A stretch of 64,000 bases of DNA from Mycoplasma yeatsii. GTDB lineage: Bacteria; Bacillota_I; Bacilli_A; Mycoplasmatales; Mycoplasmataceae. Shown piece after piece: positions 21,153-32,058 of the stretch. The stretch lies in assembly GCF_030815295.1 (NCBI RefSeq), contig NZ_JAUSWP010000001.1. One strand, 5' to 3'. A program made the position numbers and the translations under genes. The stretch's first letter is position 1. Each line of letters opens with the position of its first letter. The notes under the pieces are model-generated. The model saw nothing but the letters and a program-made list of their open reading frames with translations, was not told the origin of the DNA and ran no database searches.

Positions 21153-21180
21153 TTTTTTTTTTTTTTTAGAATGGTAAAAT
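21153..21180 (+). promoter_or_regulatory. promoter with T15 tract upstream of DUF285 gene
   Basis: A run of 15 T (21153-21167) ends 7 nt before TGGTAAAAT (21172-21180), an extended -10 (TGn TAAAAT). The -35 position and spacer therefore fall within the homopolymer. This layout is expected to make promoter strength depend on tract length. Confidence 0.55.
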
Positions 21181-21249
21181 ATGAATTATGCACTTATAAA
21201 CATTAATTATTTTATTAGAGAGGTTATTTTATTAAAGGGGTTATTTAAT

Positions 21250-22435
21250 ATGAAAATACTTAAATTATTAACGTTATCTTCAATTATAATACCAACAACA
21301 TTAACAGCATCTTTTGTCGCTAACTCTCGTTTGAATGAAAAAAAATAATAATAATTTTATAGATAATCAAAACGATCAACGCGCGGTTGACATTATGAGT
21401 TCATTATATGATAACATTCGTTCTTTAAGAGAAAATATCTCAAAAATTAATGAAAAAATTAATAAATTAATAAAAGAGAAAAAAGATATAGAAGATCAAC
21501 TATCTAATATTAAGGAAAAAATACAACAAACTAAAAATAAAATTGAAACTGATAAAACCAAAGATGAATTACAAAAGAAATTAGATGAACTAAAAGATGA
21601 ATTAAAAAAATTGAATGATAATCGCCCTGACGAAATAAAAAATCTTGAATTAGAAAAAGCACGACTTGAAAAAGAAATGGCTATAAACCAAGCAAAACTT
21701 GATAATTTTAAAATAAGTGAAGAAACATTTACAAAAATGATCCTTGATGCTTGAAAAGACAAAATTGAACCCACTATTTGAGAAGCTGAAACATGTCTTT
21801 CTCTGCTACAAAGATTTGAGAAAGAAACTGGTATAGGTCTCGATTTAGAAGAAGAAGAAAGAAAAGATGAGTTAATTAAAGATAATAATGCAAAATTTGG
21901 AAATTTTATTACAGTTAAATTATTTAATTTAAGGATTGAATTACCTTCGAGCCAAGTATATAAAATTTCACAAGATAAAGTAGAAGATGGTAACCAGTTA
22001 TTAAAATTTGGATATGATGATAAAGGTGTGATTCAACAAATAAGTCCTGAAATTAATAGAGTGCCCGAAGTATTACCTTGATTTATTACAAGTCTTCGTT
22101 CTGCTTTTTATCAAAGTAAATCTGCAGAAATAGAAGGAATACAACATTGAGATGTTTCAAATGTAACAGACATGGAATCTATGTTTTCTGGTTCTGTAAT
22201 TAATCAATCAATAGGTCATTGAGATGTTAGAAAAGTTAAAAACTTTGAAAAAATGTTTTGATCTGCTACTAATTTTCAAAAGTCAATTGTTGCTTGAGAA
22301 ATGAATGAAAACGCAATTACAAAAAATTTTATGAATAGTGAAGTGCCTATTTGACAAAATAACGATATATGAAGAGCTTGTGCTCCTAAATTAATTCAAC
22401 AACGTTACAATAGTGCAACTAAATCGATTGATTAA
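21250..22435 (+). CDS. DUF285 (PARCEL) coiled-coil surface protein, frame broken at an A8 tract
   Basis: An ATG at 21250 opens a signal-peptide frame (MKILKLLTLSSIIIPTTLTA...) that stops at TAA 21346-21348. The body continues in the +1 frame from 21335. The switch is at 21338-21345, a run of eight A; seven A would join signal peptide and body exactly. The body has a long Lys/Glu/Leu coiled coil (about 21400-21740), then a WKDKIEPTIWEAE...SLLQRFEKETG segment, LPWFITSL, and DUF285 repeats (HWDVSNVTDMESMF). It ends in a CAPKLIQQRY motif shared with its paralogues. No lipobox Cys is seen. Either phase-variable and now OFF, a pseudogene, or a sequencing slip. An internal ATG at 21335 would give a protein without signal peptide. 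Confidence 0.8.
21338..21345 (+). repeat. A8 homopolymer at the frameshift site
   Basis: Eight A followed by TAATAATAAT. A one-base loss (or two-base gain) restores a single frame from 21250 to 22435. Such tracts are typical sites of slipped-strand phase variation. Confidence 0.7.
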
Positions 22436-22469
22436 CAAATTATAGATTTAATAAGGAGGTCGTTTGATT

Positions 22470-23687
22470 ATGAAAAAGTCTAAATTAATTGTATTAACTT
22501 GACTTTTAATACCAACAACAATATCTATACCTGTTATTGTTAATTTTAATTTTTCAAAAAAACACAGCCACTCTATTAATAATCAATCAAATAACACAAA
22601 CGCAAATGAACTTATCAATTCTTTAAATTATTCTATTAAACTATTAAGAGAAAAAATAACACAAATTGATTCACAAATTACAGCTTTAGAAGACCAAAAA
22701 AATAAAAAAGAAGCAGAATTAATTCCTGCTAGACAAGAACTAATGGGTTTAGAAAAACAATTTGAACAAATTCAAAAAGATAATGAAGAAATAGAACAAA
22801 AGATACGTGAAGTAAAAGAAGAAATTGAAAAATTGCAAGATGAAATTCATAGGATTGATGAAATAATAGAAGAATTAAAGGACGAAATTGAATTAAATCA
22901 AAATTTAATAACTGAACAAGAAAATGAACTTAGTGATTTCAAATCGAATGAAATTGTAATAGAAGATCTTTTAAAAAATACTTGAACTAAAAAAATGGAA
23001 GGAACTATATGAGCAGGTGAGAAATGTGGAGATTTATTAAAAAGATTCGAAAAAGTTTCTGGCATTAAACTTGAATTACAAAATCCGCATGAAGAATTTA
23101 ACTCTATTGAAAATAATAATAAATCAAACAACGATAATATACTAAAGGTTAAGTTGAAGTCAATGAATTTTGATGTATTAACAGTTGTAGATTTCCCGTT
23201 GACTCGAGAAAAAAATGAATTAGACAATGTTTTACAACAAATTGGATATGATGATAATGGTAAGATAAAACCAATAAGTCCTAATATTATAGAAGTACCA
23301 GAGAAATTGCCTTGGTTTATTACAAATCTTGATAACGCATTCCAATTTACCCAAGCAGAAGAAATAAGGAATTTAGATAAGTGAGATACTTCAAATGTCA
23401 CTAGTATGCAACAAACGTTTTCCGAGACATCAACATTTAATCAATCATTAGATCGCTGAAATGTCTCAAAAGTTAGAAATTTTCGTAAAATATTATGATC
23501 TGCTTCTAATTTTACAAAATCTATTGCTTCTTGAAATATAAATGAATCGGCAGTTACAGATGATTTCATGAATGTGGATATCCCTATTTATCGAACAAGA
23601 AATAGTTTTTTATGAGAAGCTTGCGTTCCACAAAAAATTAGAGAGCGTTTTGATCCAGATAAAGGACAAAACGGTAAAATTGATTAA
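22470..23687 (+). CDS. DUF285 (PARCEL) coiled-coil surface protein
   Basis: 405 residues, intact paralogue of the preceding gene. An N-terminal membrane/signal segment (MKKSKLIVLTWLLIPTTISI) lacks a lipobox Cys, so it is a secreted or N-anchored protein. A coiled coil of about 100 residues rich in Glu, Lys and Ile follows. Then come TIWAGEKCGDLLKRFEKVSG, LPWFITNLDNAF, DUF285 repeats (KWDTSNVTSMQQTF) and the end motif WEACVPQKIRERF. The start has a strong AAGGAGG. It lies 34 nt after the first gene, probably co-transcribed. Function unknown; the family is considered surface-exposed and recombination-prone. Confidence 0.85.
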
Positions 23688-23830
23688 TTTGAATAAATTT
23701 GTTTTTTAATCTCATTATATGATAGATAGATCGTAACGTTGTTTAATCGCTTACAATTGATTAAAAAATATATAAAGATTTAAAATTAAAAAACTAATAT
23801 TCAACGCTGTTAATAAAATGAATAATTAAA

Positions 23831-23856
23831 AATAGAAGTCATATGACTTCTATTTT
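23831..23856. terminator. bidirectional terminator between DUF285 gene and yhaM
   Basis: AAATAGAAGTCATATGACTTCTATTT is a perfect palindrome with A/T runs on both sides. It contains the yhaM stop codon. Confidence 0.8.
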
Positions 23857-24833
23857 TTATGTTTATAAAACATTCTATTATCAACTGAAATTATTCTTTG
23901 TGTTCAATTATTTACTGATTCAACTTTTTTAAGTTCATCGTTAATTTTAAATACTTTAGCATCTAAATCATCTAACATTGATAAAATAAGTGCTTCAATT
24001 AAAACTGGTTCAACTGGTGATCCAAATTCTTTTTTACCATGACTTGCTAATACCATATGTTGAAGTAAAGTAACCTCACTATTAATGTTGTTAGATTCAT
24101 CTTTATATAAATTTAATTCTTGAGCTATTTTATTAATTTCAGCATTACCTATAGAAATATGACCTAATAATTTTCCTTCTAAACTATAATCACTTCCACT
24201 TACATCAACTATTTCAATAACTTTACCAATATCATGTAATATAGCTCCACAAATTAATAAGTCTCAATCAATTGATGCATATTGATAATTTGGTTTTAAA
24301 GCTAGTGCATTTAATACTAATGTATAACTATGTCAGAATAATCCTCCTGTAACATTGTGATGAATACTCATTGCTGCTGGAAATGTTAAGAATTGTTCTT
24401 TGTATTTTTCAATTAATTTAGTAGTTATTTGTCTATATGTATCATTTTTAACTGAAGAAAGAATTTTTAATAAATTATTATATTCTCTATTTATATCTAA
24501 TGGAGCTGAGATGAATAGATCTTCTTTTTTAATGTTATAAAAACTTAACTGGCTTTCATCAATTACTTTATAATCATCTATTTTTAATTGTAAAACACCT
24601 CTATATTCAGATATTATTGTGTTTTCTAACAAAATGATAGCATTAGGTTTTAAAAGTTGTTTATCTTCTTCAGTTACCATTCATTTTCTAGCTTCAATTC
24701 TTCCAGTTGCATCAGCTAAATGTAATATTAAATAATTTGCACCACTACTTCCTGTAGAAATAATTGCTTTTTCGATTCTTACAATAGCATTAATAGGGTT
24801 TTTATCTAATGATATTTCATTTATTTTTTTCAT
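23850..24833 (-). CDS. yhaM: 3'-5' exoribonuclease YhaM-like (OB-fold plus HD domain)
   Basis: 327 residues. N-terminal OB-type nucleic-acid-binding fold (to about residue 130), then an HD metal-binding phosphohydrolase domain: SIHHNVTGGLFWHSY, ILHDIGK (HD pair near residue 198), LLGHISIG and LLQHMVLASHG. This is the layout of B. subtilis YhaM / S. aureus CBF1, which trims single-stranded RNA and DNA 3' ends. The start at 24833 follows an AAAGGATTTT site. It is the last gene of a run that starts at metK. Confidence 0.88.
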
Positions 24834-24863
24834 ATATAAAATCCTTTTCTTATTAGTTTTTAA

Positions 24864-25523
24864 CTATTTACTTCAGTCAATAGTTGTTAAGTTTAACTCT
24901 TTTAAGATATTATTAATTTTACTAAATGGTTTAGTGTTTTCAAAACCTTTTTTATAACTAAAAGGTGATGGATGAGCTGAACTAATAACGTGTTTAGGTT
25001 TAATATTTAATGATTCATAAACTTGTTTTGCATAATTTCCTCATAAACAAAATATAACATCTTGATTATGTAATATAACATTTTCTAAAATGATTTTAGT
25101 AATATTTTGTCAACTTAAATTATTATGAGAACCAGGATTATGTGCTTGAACTGTTCAACAAGTATTAATTAGTAATACTCCTTGTTTAACTCATCCTTCT
25201 AATGAATTATTAGTAAAATGATCTATATTTAAATCTGATTTTAATTCTTTAAAGATATTTTTTAAACTTGCAGGAGCTTTAACTTGATTAGTTACGCTAA
25301 AAGCTATTCCATTAGCTTGATTATAGTTATGATATGGATCTTGACCAATTATAACAACTTTAACATTATTTAAATCACTTAGTTCAAATAGTTTTAAAAC
25401 ATCTTCTTTTTTAGGAAAAATAGTTTCTTTGTCACTATAAATTTGATCAATTAAATTATTAATTTCTTGATTCAAATTTAATTTTTCAAATAGTTCATTT
25501 CAACTGTTATTTAAATTATTCAT
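24864..25523 (-). CDS. ung: uracil-DNA glycosylase
   Basis: 219 residues. Removes uracil from DNA at the start of base-excision repair. The catalytic water-activating motif GQDPYHNYNQANGIAF lies near residue 60-75, and the Leu-loop motif SSAHPSPFSYKKGF near residue 180. The start overlaps the stop region of manA by 8 nt. In-frame TGA Trp codons include the final WSK. Confidence 0.96.
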
Positions 25524-26445
25524 TATTTTTAATTCAAGAAATAACTATCTTGATTTGTCCTTCTATTTTTAATGGTTCAATACCATTAATTGTAATAGCA
25601 GATTGGCCTTGTTTAAAATCAATACCATTAATTTTTCCTTCACCTTGAATAACTGTTAATTGTAATCAATCACACTTTTCAACTATGTTAAATTCTTTTG
25701 TTGTTTTACAATCTAAAACATATAATGAAAACACATCAGAACTAAATAATAAACCTTCTTTTTTATTAATAATATCAATTTGAGAATCTGGAATAGTTGT
25801 ACAATTTAAACAATGTTCTATGTCTAATCTTCTTAACTTTCCAGTTTTTGGATCAACTCTATTATAATCATAAAACCTATAAGTAATATCACTAGATCTT
25901 TGCAATTCAAAAACTGTAACATTACTAGTTATTGCATGAACTTTACCAGCAGGCACATATAAAAAGTCACCTTTTTTAATATCAACTTTTTTTAAAAATT
26001 GATCTCAATTATTGCTATTAATCATTTCAATTAATTTTTCTTTTGTTTTAGCGTTATGTCCATAAATAAGTTGGGCATCATCATCGCAATCTAAAACATA
26101 TCAACTTTCAGGTTTTCCTAGTTGATTGTGATGAGTTAAAGCATATTTATCATCTGGATGAACTTGTACTGATAAATTATCATTTGCTGTAATAATTTTT
26201 GATAATAAAGGATATTCTCCTTTAAAGTTATTAAAAAGATGTTTATAATTTTCAAATAATTCTTTTAAACTTAAATTATTATATTCATCATCACTAACAA
26301 CATAACTTAAACCGTTTTCATGAGCTGAAATTACTCAAGCTTCACCTATTTTTTTATTTTCATCAATATCGAATCCGAATTTTTTTAAATTTTGTCCACC
26401 TCATAATCTTTCAGAAAAATGAGGTTTTAATTTTAATATTTTCAT
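25516..26445 (-). CDS. manA: mannose-6-phosphate isomerase, class I
   Basis: 309 residues. Zinc enzyme that interconverts mannose-6-P and fructose-6-P. Motifs: SERLWGGQNLKKFG at the N-terminus, LSVQVHPDDKYA with metal ligands, GKPESWYVLD, and VPAGKVHAI near residue 160. This is the short Gram-positive form. It begins 3 nt after the TrmFO-like gene and its 3' end overlaps ung, so it is part of a tight operon. Confidence 0.93.
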
Positions 26446-26448
26446 AAT

Positions 26449-27765
26449 TTATCCTATGTTCACTTTCATAATTTCTTTTAATTGAGCTATATATTGAGCT
26501 AATTCTTTAGATGAATTATTGTAAGAATAAAATTGTTCTTGAGAGTTTTTATTATCTTGATCTAAAATCCCTAAATTACACTTCATTGGTTTTAAACTAG
26601 ATATTTTTTCATTTGTTATATAGTTTGTTAGTGCTCCTAGAACAGTTTTGTTTGATAATGGTTTTAGTTTTTTATTATTTATAAAAGCTAAGATATTAAT
26701 TGCTGCTGAAATACCTGAACTAGCTGATTCAATATAACCTTCAACTCCAGTAATTTGTCCTGCAAAAAAGACATTTCTTTTTCTTTTAGTTTGTAGTTTA
26801 AAATTTAAAATCTTAGGAGAATTAATATAATAGTTTTTATGCATTACTCCATATCTAACAATTTTTAAATTTTCTAATCCTGGAATTAAGCTAAACACTC
26901 TTTTTTGTTCAGGTCATTTTAAGTTAGTTTGAAATCCAACTATATTATATAAACTATCTTTAGCGTCATCTTGACGAAGTTGAACAACAGCATAAGGTTG
27001 ATTGTTATTTTCATCTAATAAATTATTAGGTGACATAGGTCCTTTTAAAAGTAATTTTTTACTTGTTTTAGCTAGTTGTTCGATTGGTTGACAACCTTTA
27101 AAAAAGATAGATTTTTCAAAATCTTTTAATTGAACTTGTTCAGCATTAACTAACTCGTCAACAAAATTGTTGAATTCTTGTTCAGTAAAAGGACAACAAA
27201 TATATTTACCTTTATTATGTCTTCCAGCATAATAAACCTTATTAAAATCTATTGAATCTTTTTTAACAATTGGAGCTGATGCATCCATAAAAAATAGTTT
27301 TTGTTTTCCTATTAATCTTTGTATATCTTGTTTCAATTCATCAGTAGTTAAAGGTCCAGTAGCAATTAAAGTAATATCATTTTCATCATCAATACTATCT
27401 ACATTTTTAGAAATTAATGTTATGTTAGGATGATTTTTAATAGCTTGAGTTACTTTTTGAGAGAATTCTACTCTATCAACAGCTAAAGCATCATCACCTT
27501 GTATTTTACATTCATCAGCTATTTTTAAAACCAATGAACCTAACATTCTCATTTCACTTTTTAATATTCCAGCAGCATTTAATAAAGATTGGCTTCTAAA
27601 AGTATTAGAACAAACTAATTCACACAAATCATCAGTTTTTTGAACTTCATTATGTTTAATAGTTTTTGCTTCATATAATTCAACTTGAATATTGTTATTA
27701 GCTAAAAATCAAGCAGCTTCACAACCTGCTAATCCAGCTCCAATTATTTTTACTTTTTTTATCAT
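26449..27765 (-). CDS. TrmFO/RlmFO family folate-dependent m5U methyltransferase
   Basis: 438 residues. FAD-binding motif IGAGLAGCEAAWFLA at the N-terminus and a second GQITGVEGYIESASSG nucleotide/folate region near residue 325. TrmFO uses methylene-THF and FADH2 to make m5U54 in tRNA. In M. capricolum a homologue (RlmFO) was shown instead to make m5U1939 in 23S rRNA, so the target here may be rRNA. Catalytic Cys residues of the family probably include the Cys in ELVCSNTF. Packed between cutC and manA. Confidence 0.9.
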
Positions 27766-27767
27766 TT

Positions 27768-28427
27768 TTATTTTTCCTTAAATGCGTTAATATTTTCAAT
27801 TGAAATTTCAGAATTTAAATTTTGATCCACTCTAGCAGAAGTTGAAATATGAACATAATCTCTAGCTTTAATATATTGTTTAATATTTTGATTAGTTTCG
27901 AAATTAATTACAAATTTAATTTTAGGATAAGCGTTTTTTAATTCTTTAATATCTTTTAATGATTTTTCTAAATCTTCACTAACACTTATTAATACACTAT
28001 CTATATTGTGTTTTTCTAAAATGTTTAAAGCTTGTTTAAAATCTTTAACTTGATCAAAAGCTTGATGAAAAGTTAATTTTAAGTTTGCTCTAACTTTATT
28101 TACTTGTTCTAAAAATGTTTCATTAATAGCCGATTCATTGTTTAATGCTCCGATTACAACACCATTAATATTAGATAGTTTTGATATCATTGAAATCATT
28201 TGAATTTGTTTTCTTAATTCATATTCAGTGAAAATAAAATTATCATCTGAAGTTCTTATCATAATATCAATTGGTTTTAAAGCTATTTGATCAGCTACTA
28301 AAATATCATCAATGTTTGGAGTTAGTCCATTTACATCTAAATTTTTACAAAATTGTATTTTATCTGCTTTTGAGTTATTAATTTTTCTAATATCAGCAAG
28401 ACTTGTTGCTACTACTTCTAAAAACAT
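27768..28427 (-). CDS. cutC: CutC family protein (copper homeostasis / TIM barrel)
   Basis: 219 residues. Motifs of CutC are present: MFLEVVATSLADI, KIQFCKNLDVNGLTPN (family ELC..L..GGLTPS), MIRTSDDNF and LTFHQAFDQ. The protein is a single TIM-barrel domain. CutC was named for copper tolerance in E. coli, but its biochemical role is not settled. Its ATG overlaps the metK stop by 1 nt (TAATG), and its ribosome-binding site AAGGAG lies inside metK. Confidence 0.9.
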   Translation of the reverse strand: MFLEVVATSLADIRKINNSKADKIQFCKNLDVNGLTPNIDDILVADQIALKPIDIMIRTSDDNFIFTEYELRKQIQMISMISKLSNINGVVIGALNNESAINETFLEQVNKVRANLKLTFHQAFDQVKDFKQALNILEKHNIDSVLISVSEDLEKSLKDIKELKNAYPKIKFVINFETNQNIKQYIKARDYVHISTSARVDQNLNSEISIENINAFKEK

Positions 28428-29566
28428 TATTTATACTCCTTTAGAATATCAGCTTTATCAGTTTGTTCTCAACTAAAATCAGCTTTACCAAAATGACCAT
28501 ATTTTGATGTTTTGAAAAATACCGGTTCACGTAATTTTAATGTTTTAATCATTCCAGATACTGAAAAGTCGAAGTTTTCTTCTACTGCTTGATATATTTT
28601 ATCTAATGAAACTTTTTCAGTGTTAAAAGTTTCAATAAAAATAGATATAGGTCTAGGTAATCCAATTGCATAACTTACTTGAATTTCAACTTTATCAGCT
28701 AAACCTGCTGCTACTATATTTTTAGCAACATATCTACACATGTACGCTGCTGATCTATCTACTTTAGTTGAATCTTTTCCAGAAAATGCACCTCCACCAT
28801 GACGTGCATAACCTCCATAAGTATCAACAATAATTTTTCTTCCAGTTAGACCAGTATCTCCTTGAGGTCCACCTATTACAAATCTACCTGTTGGATTAAT
28901 TAAAACTTTAAAATCTTTATTCATATTAAATTCATCAGCAACTAAATCCATAATATTTTCTTTTATGTATTTTTTAAATTCTGCTTCATTATAATCTGGA
29001 TCGTGTTGAATTGACATTAAGATAGTATCGATTTTAGGATTATTTATATCAGTATAATCAATAGTTACTTGAGATTTCATATCAGGTCTTGCTCATTTAA
29101 ATAAACCTTGTTTTCTTTGTTTTGTTGCATTAAAAACTAATTCGTGAGCCATTGTAATTGCTAAAGGTAGATAAGTTTGAGATTCATTAGTAGCATAACC
29201 AAACATAATACCTTGATCTCCACCACCAATTTCATCATTTTCTAAATCAACACCCATTGCAATATCTGGAGACTGACCTTCAACTCTAATATCAATCTGA
29301 CAAGTCTCAGCATTAATACCATAATCATCATTAGTATAACCAATATTTCTTAAAACATCTCTAGCTACTTTTTCATAATCAACAACAGCTGTTGATGTGA
29401 TTTGACCTGCTATTAATAAATAATTAGTTGTAGCAAATACTTCACATGCTACTTTTGAATTTTTATCTTGAATTAAACAAGCATCTAAAATAGCATCAGA
29501 TACTTGATCGCAAATCTTATCTGGATGTCCTTCACTAACACTTTCACTTGTAAATAATCTTTTCAT
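28427..29566 (-). CDS. metK: S-adenosylmethionine synthase
   Basis: 379 residues. Makes SAM from methionine and ATP. Motifs: ESVSEGHPDKICDQVSD near residue 7, GGGDQGIMFGYATNE, GAFSGKDSTKVDRSAAY (signature) and RFVIGGPQGDTGL. The start at 29566 is chosen because AAGGAGG lies 9 nt upstream. A longer in-frame ATG at 29617 falls inside the leader hairpin and is unlikely. Probably controlled by the S-box-like leader upstream. First gene of metK-cutC-trmFO-manA-ung-yhaM. Confidence 0.97.
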
Positions 29567-29607
29567 TTTTTTCCTCCTTGTTCTTAATACAATTCTTATA
29601 CTTTTAT

Positions 29608-29755
29608 AAAAAAACACGACATAAAATTGTCGTGTTTAATAGACAATCTTATTGTTACCATATGGCCTTTATTTGAGCACCTAATCTAATAGGTTGCCAT
29701 CACTTCATCAAGTTTTATCTCTCTGTGATTCTTAATAAGAATTTAATATTAAGTT
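29608..29755 (-). promoter_or_regulatory. S-box (SAM-I)-like riboswitch leader of metK
   Basis: On the minus strand: a CAGAGAGAT entry, a short ACTT-GATGA-AGT helix with K-turn-like GATGA, then GATGGCAACC, ACCTA/TAGGT pairing, and GGTGCTCAAAT (S-box GGTGCTAAxTCC). A GCCATATGGT helix follows and then the intrinsic terminator. These are recognisable S-box core elements in the right order in front of a SAM gene, although the usual GGAGGGACTGGCCC part is degenerate. Confidence 0.65.
29612..29637 (-). terminator. attenuator hairpin before metK
   Basis: AACACGACA / TGTCGTGTT stem followed by seven T on the minus strand, about 45 nt before the metK start; fits the off-state terminator of a riboswitch. 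Confidence 0.8.
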
Positions 29756-29812
29756 TTATTACATTTTTTATTCTATCATGAATTAACATATAAGTTTATA
29801 ATCTTATGCTTA

Positions 29813-30586
29813 TTACTGTTTAATTGATAGTCTTTTTATATCTATTGCTTTATTTGTTTTATCATCAATTTCAATAACAACAGCGTTTAATACACTTCTA
29901 CCATTAGCTGGTCTAAACTTAACAGGTAGTCCTGTTTTTTGTTTAAATATAACATCATCTGGTTCAACTCCAATAACCGAATCAATAGCTCCAGTCATAC
30001 CAAGATCAGTTATAAATGCAGTTGATTTAGGTAATATTCTTTCATCAGCAGTTGGTACATGAGTGTGTGTTCCTACAAATGCTGTAATAATTCCATCATA
30101 ATTTCAAGCAAATGCTATTTTTTCAGCAGTTGTTTCTGCGTGAAAATCAACTAATAAAATATCGTATTGATATTTTTTAGCTAAAAATTCATCCATAACT
30201 TTATAAGGATTATCACAATGATCCATAAAGCTTTGTCCCATTAAATTTACAACAGCAATTTTTTTATCATTTTTATTTACTATTACATAACCTTTACCAG
30301 GAGTGTGATCGCTCATATTCATTGGCTTTAATAGATCAGCAGTTGAATTTATATATTCTAAAACTTCTTTATTTTTAAAAATGTGATTTCCACTAGTTAT
30401 AACATCAACATTTAATTGTTTATAAAAATCATAATGTTTTTTTGAAAGTGATTTTCCATGAGTTGTATTTTCACCATTTACAACAACAAAATCAATATTA
30501 TGTTCTTTAACTATTTTAGGTAAATGTTCAGCTAGAATATTTCTACCACAACTTGCATAAACATCACCTATCATTAATATTTTCAT
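29813..30586 (-). CDS. ymdB: YmdB family metallophosphoesterase
   Basis: 257 residues. Motifs: KILMIGDVYASCGRN, VVNGENTTHG (metal-binding NGEN), ITSGNHIFKN (GNH), LVDFHAETTAEK and VGTHTHVPTADE. B. subtilis YmdB hydrolyses 2',3'-cyclic nucleotides and affects biofilm and RNA turnover. The ATG overlaps the ylxM stop by 1 nt. One in-frame TGA codes the Trp of FAWNYDG. Confidence 0.93.
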
Positions 30587-30909
30587 TAAATCACCTCTTT
30601 TATTATTTTTATAATTTCAGAATTATTAATGTTATTATTTTCTAATTTTTCTATTAAAGAAATAAGTTTTTCTTGTTTTTCTTTTAAATTAAGTTTTTCT
30701 TCTCATTGATTTAATAATTTAATAGTTTTAGTAATTGAATCATGAACTGCTGTTTTTGATATTTCAAATTCTTCAGCTATTTCATTTAAAGATAGATCTT
30801 CATTAATATATAGTGTGAAATACTCTTGTTGTTTATCAGTTAATAAGTGTTTATATATTTCAAATAAGTTAGATAAATTAACTGTTTTATCAATAATATT
30901 ATTTTTCAT
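30586..30909 (-). CDS. ylxM: YlxM family SRP-associated helix-turn-helix protein
   Basis: 107 residues. Sigma-70 region-4-like HTH (LSLNEIAEEFEISKTAVHDS) in the UPF0122/YlxM family. YlxM proteins are encoded with SRP components and modulate SRP GTPases in streptococci. Start at 30909 (MKNNIIDK) chosen; an upstream in-frame ATG lies inside ftsY. Overlaps ftsY by 11 nt. It is next to ftsY here rather than ffh. Confidence 0.88.
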
Positions 30910-31954
30910 TTTCCATAAACCCACTAGATAAATTAACTATATATTGATCTATATCAAATAAACTAATATCTTCAACTTGTTCACCAATTCCAATCATTTT
31001 AATAGGAATATTTAATTGATCTTTAATAGCTAGTCCAATTCCACCCTTACTTGTTCCATCCATTTTAGTAAGAATAATTCCACTAACTTTAGCAACTTTA
31101 CTAAACTCTTCAGCTTGAATAACTCCATTTTGTCCTGTTGTTGCATCAATTACTAATAAAATTTCATGAGGAGCGTCTTTTTGTGTGTTTTGAATAATTT
31201 TGTTCATCTTTTCAAGTTCAGCCATTAAATTAACTTTATTTTGTAGTCTACCTGCTGTATCAATTAATAAAAGATCATAATTTTCTTCTTTAGCTTTTTT
31301 AACTGCATCAAATACAACACTAGCAGGATCGGCATTAGGTTTATTTGCTTGAATTAAATCAACTTTATTGTTCAATCTGTGAGTAATTCATTCTTCTAAT
31401 TGCTTAGCAGCTCCAGCTCTAAAAGTATCAGCAGCAGCTATTAAAACTTTATAATTTTGTTCTGCATAATAATTAGCAACTTTAGCTAAAGAAGTAGTTT
31501 TACCTGTTCCATTAACTCCAACCATCATAAAAATATTTAATCTTTTATCATTGAAATTAATTTTATATTTACTTTTAGTTCAATCATTATCAGTATAAGC
31601 ATCATGTAGTGATTCAACTAACATTTCTTTAATTTCTTCAAAACTAGAATTTGATTTAACTTTTTTTTGAACAGAATTTGAAACTTTTAAAACCATTTTC
31701 ATACCCATATCAGTTTTAATTAATATTTCTTCTAATTCTTCAAAAAAATCATCATCAGCTTGTTTATATTTTTTAGATAATTTTTTAATATCATTAGAAA
31801 AATCTAAAGCAGATTTAGCCATTACTCTTTCTGCTTTTTTTTCTTTTTCTTTTTGTTTTTGTTTCTTTTTAAGTTCTTTTTCAGTTTGTTTTTCTGTTTT
31901 AGTTTCAGATGAAGTTGATGTTATTTTTTCTTTTAATTTAGATCAAAATCCCAT
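30899..31954 (-). CDS. ftsY: signal recognition particle receptor FtsY
   Basis: 351 residues. A short highly charged N-terminus (Lys/Glu-rich, residues 5-45) replaces the long acidic A domain of E. coli. The N domain and SRP GTPase G domain follow: GVNGTGKTTS P-loop, DTFRAGAAKQLEEW, LLIDTAGRLQNK, and ILTKMDGTSKGG. It lacks the Met-rich M domain, so it is FtsY rather than Ffh. Works at the membrane in co-translational targeting. Followed by ylxM and ymdB. Confidence 0.95.
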
Positions 31955-32033
31955 AAAAATTCTCCTTTTGTCTATAACAATTTTAACAAATATAAAAAGT
32001 TAAATAAAATAAAATTTCATCACTATAAAAATA

Positions 32034-32055
32034 AAAAATCCTAACTAGGATTTTT
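32034..32055 (-). terminator. terminator of the pst-phoU operon
   Basis: AAAAATCCTA / TAGGATTTTT hairpin 4 nt past the phoU stop codon. Confidence 0.8.
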
Positions 32056-32058
32056 ATT

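Noticed and set aside
22898..23401. Minus-strand open frame of 167 codons
   Set aside because: Antisense to the intact DUF285 gene at 22470; Ser/Phe-rich composition and no start signal.
29567..29617. Upstream in-frame ATG for metK
   Set aside because: It lies inside the leader next to the terminator hairpin; the ATG at 29566 has a strong AAGGAGG and gives the standard N-terminus.
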